Source of the DNA: Synergistaceae bacterium
Lineage (GTDB): Bacteria; Synergistota; Synergistia; Synergistales; Synergistaceae
Assembly (NCBI GenBank): GCA_030539135.1
Contig: JAUNSQ010000050.1
Coordinates: 1-9,651 of the forward strand
Reading direction: 5' to 3'
Length of the DNA stretch: 9,651 nucleotides
Below are positions 7,158-9,651 of this stretch, one piece after another. The position numbers and the translations under genes are program-made. The notes under the pieces are model-generated. The model was not told the origin of the DNA. It saw only the letters and a program-made list of their open reading frames with translations, and did not search any database. The first letter of the stretch is position 1, and each line of letters begins with the position of its first letter.

Positions 7158-7385
7158 ATGGCTATCTCTCTGAGGCTGAACGACGAAGATACCACGCTTT
7201 TCAAGAAATACGCCGAGATACACGGCATGAGCATTTCAGAACTTATCCGCCAGTCGGTTCTTGAACGAATTGAAGATGAATATGATTTGAAGGCCTATGA
7301 AAAAGCTATGGCGGAATATAGAAAAAATCCCGAGACCTATTCACACGAGGACGTCGCGAGGATGATCGCGCTTAATGAAATATAA
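7158..7385 (+). CDS. relB: RelB/DUF6290-like ribbon-helix-helix antitoxin
   Basis: A 75-aa antitoxin of a type II toxin-antitoxin pair. The N-terminal part (MAISLRLNDEDTTLFKKYAEIHGMSISELIRQSVLERIEDE) has the beta strand, helix, turn (GMSISEL), helix pattern of a ribbon-helix-helix DNA-binding domain. The charged C-terminal part (DLKAYEKAMAEYRKNPETYSHEDVARMIAL) is the likely toxin-wrapping segment. GAGGTGAT (7144-7151) provides the ribosome site. Its stop at 7383-7385 overlaps the toxin start at 7375 by 11 nt, the usual coupling for such pairs. It probably represses its own promoter with the toxin as co-repressor. The exact antitoxin subfamily name is uncertain; the gene symbol is by role. Confidence 0.88.
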   Translation: MAISLRLNDEDTTLFKKYAEIHGMSISELIRQSVLERIEDEYDLKAYEKAMAEYRKNPETYSHEDVARMIALNEI

Positions 7386-7641
7386 AGTTAATTATACTTC
7401 GCAAGCAGTTAAGCAATTGTTAAAGCTCGATAGATATACAAGAAAACTTATCTATGCGTGGATAGATAAGAATTTGCAAGACTGTGAAAATCCCAGACTG
7501 CACGGGAAGCCTCTAACTGCTAATCACAGCGGGCAATGGCGTTATCGTGTAGGCGATTATCGCCTTATAGCGGAGATAGAAGATGATAAGATCATTATCC
7601 TTGTCATGAGCGTCGGGCACCGCAAAGAAATATATGGATAA
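7375..7641 (+). CDS. relE: RelE/ParE-superfamily toxin, mRNA interferase-like
   Basis: An 88-aa basic protein with the RelE fold pattern: strand KYKVNYTSQAVKQLLKL, helices to about residue 38, RLHGKPLTANHSGQWRYRVGDYRLIAEIEDDKIIILVMSVGHRKEIYG. Conserved basic residues of ribosome-dependent RelE enzymes have clear counterparts: R56/R58 and R63 in the WRYRVGDYRLI block and R83 and Y87 in the GHRKEIY tail. That tail favours a RelE-type mRNA interferase over a ParE gyrase poison. It overlaps the antitoxin gene by 11 nt. The coding stretch is visibly more AT-rich than its neighbours, in keeping with a mobile accessory operon. It seems intact: start, stop and motifs are all present. Confidence 0.9.
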   Translation: MKYKVNYTSQAVKQLLKLDRYTRKLIYAWIDKNLQDCENPRLHGKPLTANHSGQWRYRVGDYRLIAEIEDDKIIILVMSVGHRKEIYG

Positions 7642-7649
7642 TCTATACG

Positions 7650-7695
7650 AAAGCCCCGTCTTGGATGCGCCGATTGCGCTCCGAGACGGGGCTTT
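7650..7695. terminator. Bidirectional intrinsic terminator
   Basis: A perfect 12-bp stem AAAGCCCCGTCT (7650-7661) with AGACGGGGCTTT (7684-7695). The 22-nt apical part continues pairing: GGA-t-GCGC with GCGCTCC around a CGATT loop and a bulged T. A-tracts and T-tracts flank both sides, so it can stop the toxin-antitoxin transcript on the plus strand and the oadB-type transcript on the minus strand, whose stop codon is at 7743. Confidence 0.88.
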
Positions 7696-7742
7696 AAATA
7701 TCGCAAGTTACAAAATTTGCGCTAAGAAATCTGCGCTCTTAC

Positions 7743-8870
7743 TTACCCAAGATACGCGAGCAGTATACCTCCTGCGAGTACCGACCCTATCTGGCCTGCG
7801 ACGTTCGCGCCGACCGCGTGCATGAGCAGATGGTTCGTCGGGTTAGCTTTCAAACCCATCTTCTGTATTGTTCGCGCCGACATAGGAAAGGCCGAGATAC
7901 CGGCTGCGCCGACCATCGGGTTTATCCTCTTCTCCTTGGGGAGGAAGATATTCAAGACTTTTGCTGTGATGACGCCGCCCGCCGTATCAAGCACGAACGC
8001 CACAAGCCCCATGGCGATGATGATTAGCGTGCTTGTATTGACGAATTTTTCTCCCGTCATCGTCGCGGAAATTGAGAAGCCAAGCAATATCGTAACGATG
8101 TTTGCCATCTCGTTCTGAGCCGCCTGTGATAACCTCTCCGTCACTCCGCTTTCGCGCAGGAGGTTGCCGAACATGACGAAGCCGAGAAGTGCTACGGATG
8201 CGGGCGCGATTATACCTCCGATTATCGTGATCGCTATCGGGAAGATAATGCGAGCTAGGCGCGTAACGGGCTTCGTCGCCGGGGGCATCTTCATCATGCG
8301 CTCCTTCTTCGTCGTGAGAGCCATGATGACCGGCGGCTGGATGAGCGGTACGAGCGCCATATAAGTGTACGCGGCAACTGATATCGGCCCCAGCAGATGA
8401 GGCGCGAACCGCGTGGAGACGTAGATAGAAGTCGGACCGTCAGCCGCGCCGATGATACCTATCGAGGCCGCCTCGTAAATGTTAAATCCGAAGAACAGCG
8501 CTATCCCCATCGTGAGGAATATCCCCGCCTGCGCGGTGAGCCCGAACAAAAATACCTTCGGGTTGGCGAGCAGTGGGCCGAAGTCGCACATCGCGCCGAC
8601 CGCGATAAGTATCAGAAGCGGCAGTATCTCGGTCGCAATCCCCATGCGGAACAGCATAGATAGCGCCCCTTCCACCACCTTGCCCCCTGCAATTTGATCC
8701 AGAGCTGATGAAAGCGGAAGGTTCACCAGTATCGTGCCGAACCCCATAGGAAGCAGCAAGTTCGGCTCGAAGTCGTGCTTGATGGCGAGATACAGCAGAA
8801 GGGCTCCAACTCCCATCATGACCATATTCTGCCAAGTTACGGCCTCAACTAGATTTGCAAATAGCTCCAA
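7743..8870 (-). CDS. oadB: Na+-translocating decarboxylase beta subunit (OadB/GcdB/MmdB type)
   Basis: Integral membrane subunit, 375 aa from the chosen start, that couples decarboxylation of a carboxybiotin carrier to Na+ export in oxaloacetate, glutaconyl-CoA or methylmalonyl-CoA decarboxylases. The family motif GAADGPTSIYVS holds the essential Asp (D144 here, equivalent to D203 of Klebsiella OadB). The C-terminal motif HAVGANVAGQIGS holds the conserved Asn, Gly and Ser of the Na+ pathway. Many TM segments are visible, and the length matches GcdB/MmdB (about 375) better than OadB (about 430). A GTG at 8879 overlaps the ribosome site GGAGGT (8883 to 8878), so the start is more likely TTG at 8870, 7 nt after it (TTG at 8873 is possible). 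No alpha, gamma or biotin-carrier gene is adjacent, so the cognate substrate is unknown. Confidence 0.93.
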   Translation of the reverse strand: MELFANLVEAVTWQNMVMMGVGALLLYLAIKHDFEPNLLLPMGFGTILVNLPLSSALDQIAGGKVVEGALSMLFRMGIATEILPLLILIAVGAMCDFGPLLANPKVFLFGLTAQAGIFLTMGIALFFGFNIYEAASIGIIGAADGPTSIYVSTRFAPHLLGPISVAAYTYMALVPLIQPPVIMALTTKKERMMKMPPATKPVTRLARIIFPIAITIIGGIIAPASVALLGFVMFGNLLRESGVTERLSQAAQNEMANIVTILLGFSISATMTGEKFVNTSTLIIIAMGLVAFVLDTAGGVITAKVLNIFLPKEKRINPMVGAAGISAFPMSARTIQKMGLKANPTNHLLMHAVGANVAGQIGSVLAGGILLAYLG

Positions 8871-8924
8871 CAAATACACCTCCGGGTGTTGTTTTAAACG
8901 CTGTCATGAATTCTAAATGCGAAT

Positions 8925-8953
8925 ATCTTAGCACATAACGGTCGTTCTGCCGA
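8925..8953 (-). promoter_or_regulatory. Putative promoter of the decarboxylase beta-subunit gene
   Basis: On the minus strand TCGGCA (8953 to 8948), a 17-nt spacer and TAAGAT (8930 to 8925) preceded by TGC form an extended -10 type promoter about 55 nt before the TTG start. Each hexamer matches the consensus at four positions. The call is tentative. Confidence 0.4.
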
Positions 8954-8987
8954 TTGTTCGCAGGGCGGTGAATATTGTTGTTCCGCC

Positions 8988-9095
8988 TCTTTCCCTATTG
9001 CTAAACTACTGCTCCACCATTGCTCATTAATACTAAATAACCTTTCATCTATTGCTCAACCATGCTCCACCATCGCGCAACGATTACTACTCAAA
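8988..9095. repeat. Degenerate 11-bp tandem units in a duplicated ~54-bp block
   Basis: The 300-base spacer between the divergent oadB-type and wzz-type genes has no ORF of its own. It contains units starting at 8999 (TGCTAAACTAC), 9010 (TGCTCCACCAT), 9021 (TGCTCATTAAT), 9053 (TGCTCAACCAT), 9063 (TGCTCCACCAT) and 9074 (CGCGCAACGAT). Weaker members start at 8988 (TCTTTCCCTAT), 9031, 9042 (CTTTCATCTAT) and 9085. Steps are 10-11 bp, about one DNA turn. At a larger scale, 8988-9031 and 9042-9084 are two copies of one block offset by 53-54 bp. The array ends just before the wzz-type promoter, so regulator binding is a reasonable guess. Confidence 0.7.
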
Positions 9096-9099
9096 TTCC

Positions 9100-9128
9100 T
9101 TGCAATGACTATGACTGCATAGTATAAT
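9100..9128 (+). promoter_or_regulatory. Sigma70-type promoter of the wzz-like gene
   Basis: TTGCAA (9100-9105), a spacer of exactly 17 nt and a perfect TATAAT (9123-9128). Transcription would start near 9135, leaving a leader of about 36 nt before the GTG at 9171. The ribosome site GGAGGT (9158-9163) is 7 nt before that GTG. The -35 begins a few bases after the 11-bp repeat array. Confidence 0.75.
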
Positions 9129-9170
9129 TTAGTATTGATAATTGTAATTCCCTTACTGGAGGTCTGTGCT

Positions 9171-9651
9171 GTGGCTGAAGATAGAAACTTTGTAGAAATA
9201 CAAGACGACGCCGAAGAAATTTCATTGCTCGATATACTTTTGATAATCGCCGAGGGCAAAGGGCTGATATTAAAAACGATTGCCGCTTTTGTCGTTGTTG
9301 GGCTTGCTTATGCACTGTTCTTTACGACCCCCCAGTATTCCGCGACCATGCAGATGCTACCTCTAATAGCTCTGAACCCGACTCCTGAAGTCGTCACCAT
9401 GTCTGTGCCGGCTAATCTCGTCTCCGGAATAGTGCAGAGCGATAGGACTTACGATGGCGTCATAGATAAATTGAACTTAATGGAGCGCGATGGAAAGACT
9501 ATCGACAGAAATGCGGCGCGCAGAGATTTAAAGAAAGCAATAAAGGTAGAGATTGGCGGAGAGGGTATCGTAACTGTTAACGCAAAAGATGAATCTCCTA
9601 AAATGGTCGTAGATATCCTAAACACAGTATACAGCGAATCCGCCTCGGCGT
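9171..9651 (+). CDS. Wzz/chain-length-determinant family protein, 3'-truncated
   Basis: First 160 codons of a gene that runs off the window. It starts with GTG at 9171, 7 nt after GGAGGT. The product begins with an acidic cytoplasmic tail (MAEDRNFVEIQDDAEE), then ISLLDILLIIAEGKGLILKT, a TM helix at about residues 35-52 (KTIAAFVVVGLAYALFF) and TTPQYSATMQMLPL. This is the N-terminal pattern of Wzz/Wzc-like co-polymerases that set the length of O-antigen or exopolysaccharide chains. A mixed helical extracytoplasmic part follows (SDRTYDGVIDKLNLMERDG ... DESPKMVVDILNTVYSES). The second TM and any kinase domain are outside the window. It is probably the first gene of a surface-polysaccharide cluster, read from the promoter at 9100-9128. 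Confidence 0.85.
   Translation, partial: MAEDRNFVEIQDDAEEISLLDILLIIAEGKGLILKTIAAFVVVGLAYALFFTTPQYSATMQMLPLIALNPTPEVVTMSVPANLVSGIVQSDRTYDGVIDKLNLMERDGKTIDRNAARRDLKKAIKVEIGGEGIVTVNAKDESPKMVVDILNTVYSESASA

Noticed and set aside
7634..7825. 63-aa plus-strand ORF after the toxin gene
   Set aside because: Runs through the strong terminator at 7650-7695 and into the antisense of oadB; its N-terminus is simply the hairpin sequence.
8988..9095. CRISPR array or origin iterons as an explanation of the repeats
   Set aside because: Units are 11 bp and degenerate with no unique spacers, and no Cas, Rep or DnaA-box-like sequence is nearby.

Overview
The window looks like chromosomal DNA of a diderm (Gram-negative-type) bacterium with anaerobe-like traits. 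It encodes a TolC-type outer-membrane channel, a Wzz-type polysaccharide chain-length protein, an exported TlpA-like thioredoxin with a CcdA-type electron carrier, and the membrane subunit of a Na+-pumping decarboxylase. Moderately high G+C with heavy use of ATA for isoleucine would fit Synergistota (Cloacibacillus/Synergistes-like). That placement is an inference from style and gene content, not from a marker gene.

Layout. Positions 1-3302 (+) hold a drug/polymer-type ABC exporter: a 5'-truncated ATPase, an ABC-2 permease and a TolC-family channel, closely spaced in one direction. A long imperfect hairpin (3306-3435) closes the unit. On the minus strand a small RNase HI (3541-3936) converges on it. 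rnhA and the ybaK-type Cys-tRNA(Pro) deacylase (4013-4495, +) diverge from a 76-bp spacer that carries a perfect palindrome over the -10 region. A convergent spacer (4496-4681) with short direct repeats and a hairpin separates ybaK from a minus-strand tlpA-ccdA redox pair (5861 to 4682). Upstream of that pair, also on the minus strand, is a 10-TM EamA/DMT transporter (7002 to 6064).

A RelB/RelE-type toxin-antitoxin operon (7158-7641, +) has a clear sigma70 promoter whose two hexamers both lie in inverted repeats. It ends in a strong bidirectional hairpin terminator (7650-7695), shared with the convergent gene for the beta subunit of a Na+-translocating decarboxylase (8870 to 7743). That beta-subunit gene stands alone, without alpha or biotin-carrier genes beside it. 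The last 480 bases start a Wzz/chain-length-determinant gene (9171 onward, cut by the window end), probably the first gene of a surface-polysaccharide locus.

The most unusual non-coding structure is upstream of the wzz-like promoter: a roughly 54-bp duplicated block made of degenerate 11-bp units (TGCTCcACCAT-like) between about 8988 and 9095, placed directly before a near-consensus promoter (9100-9128). I see no CRISPR array, tRNA, rRNA, transposase or prophage gene. Most genes are ordinary housekeeping or accessory families; the candidates for something less described are the regulatory repeats and the long hairpin.
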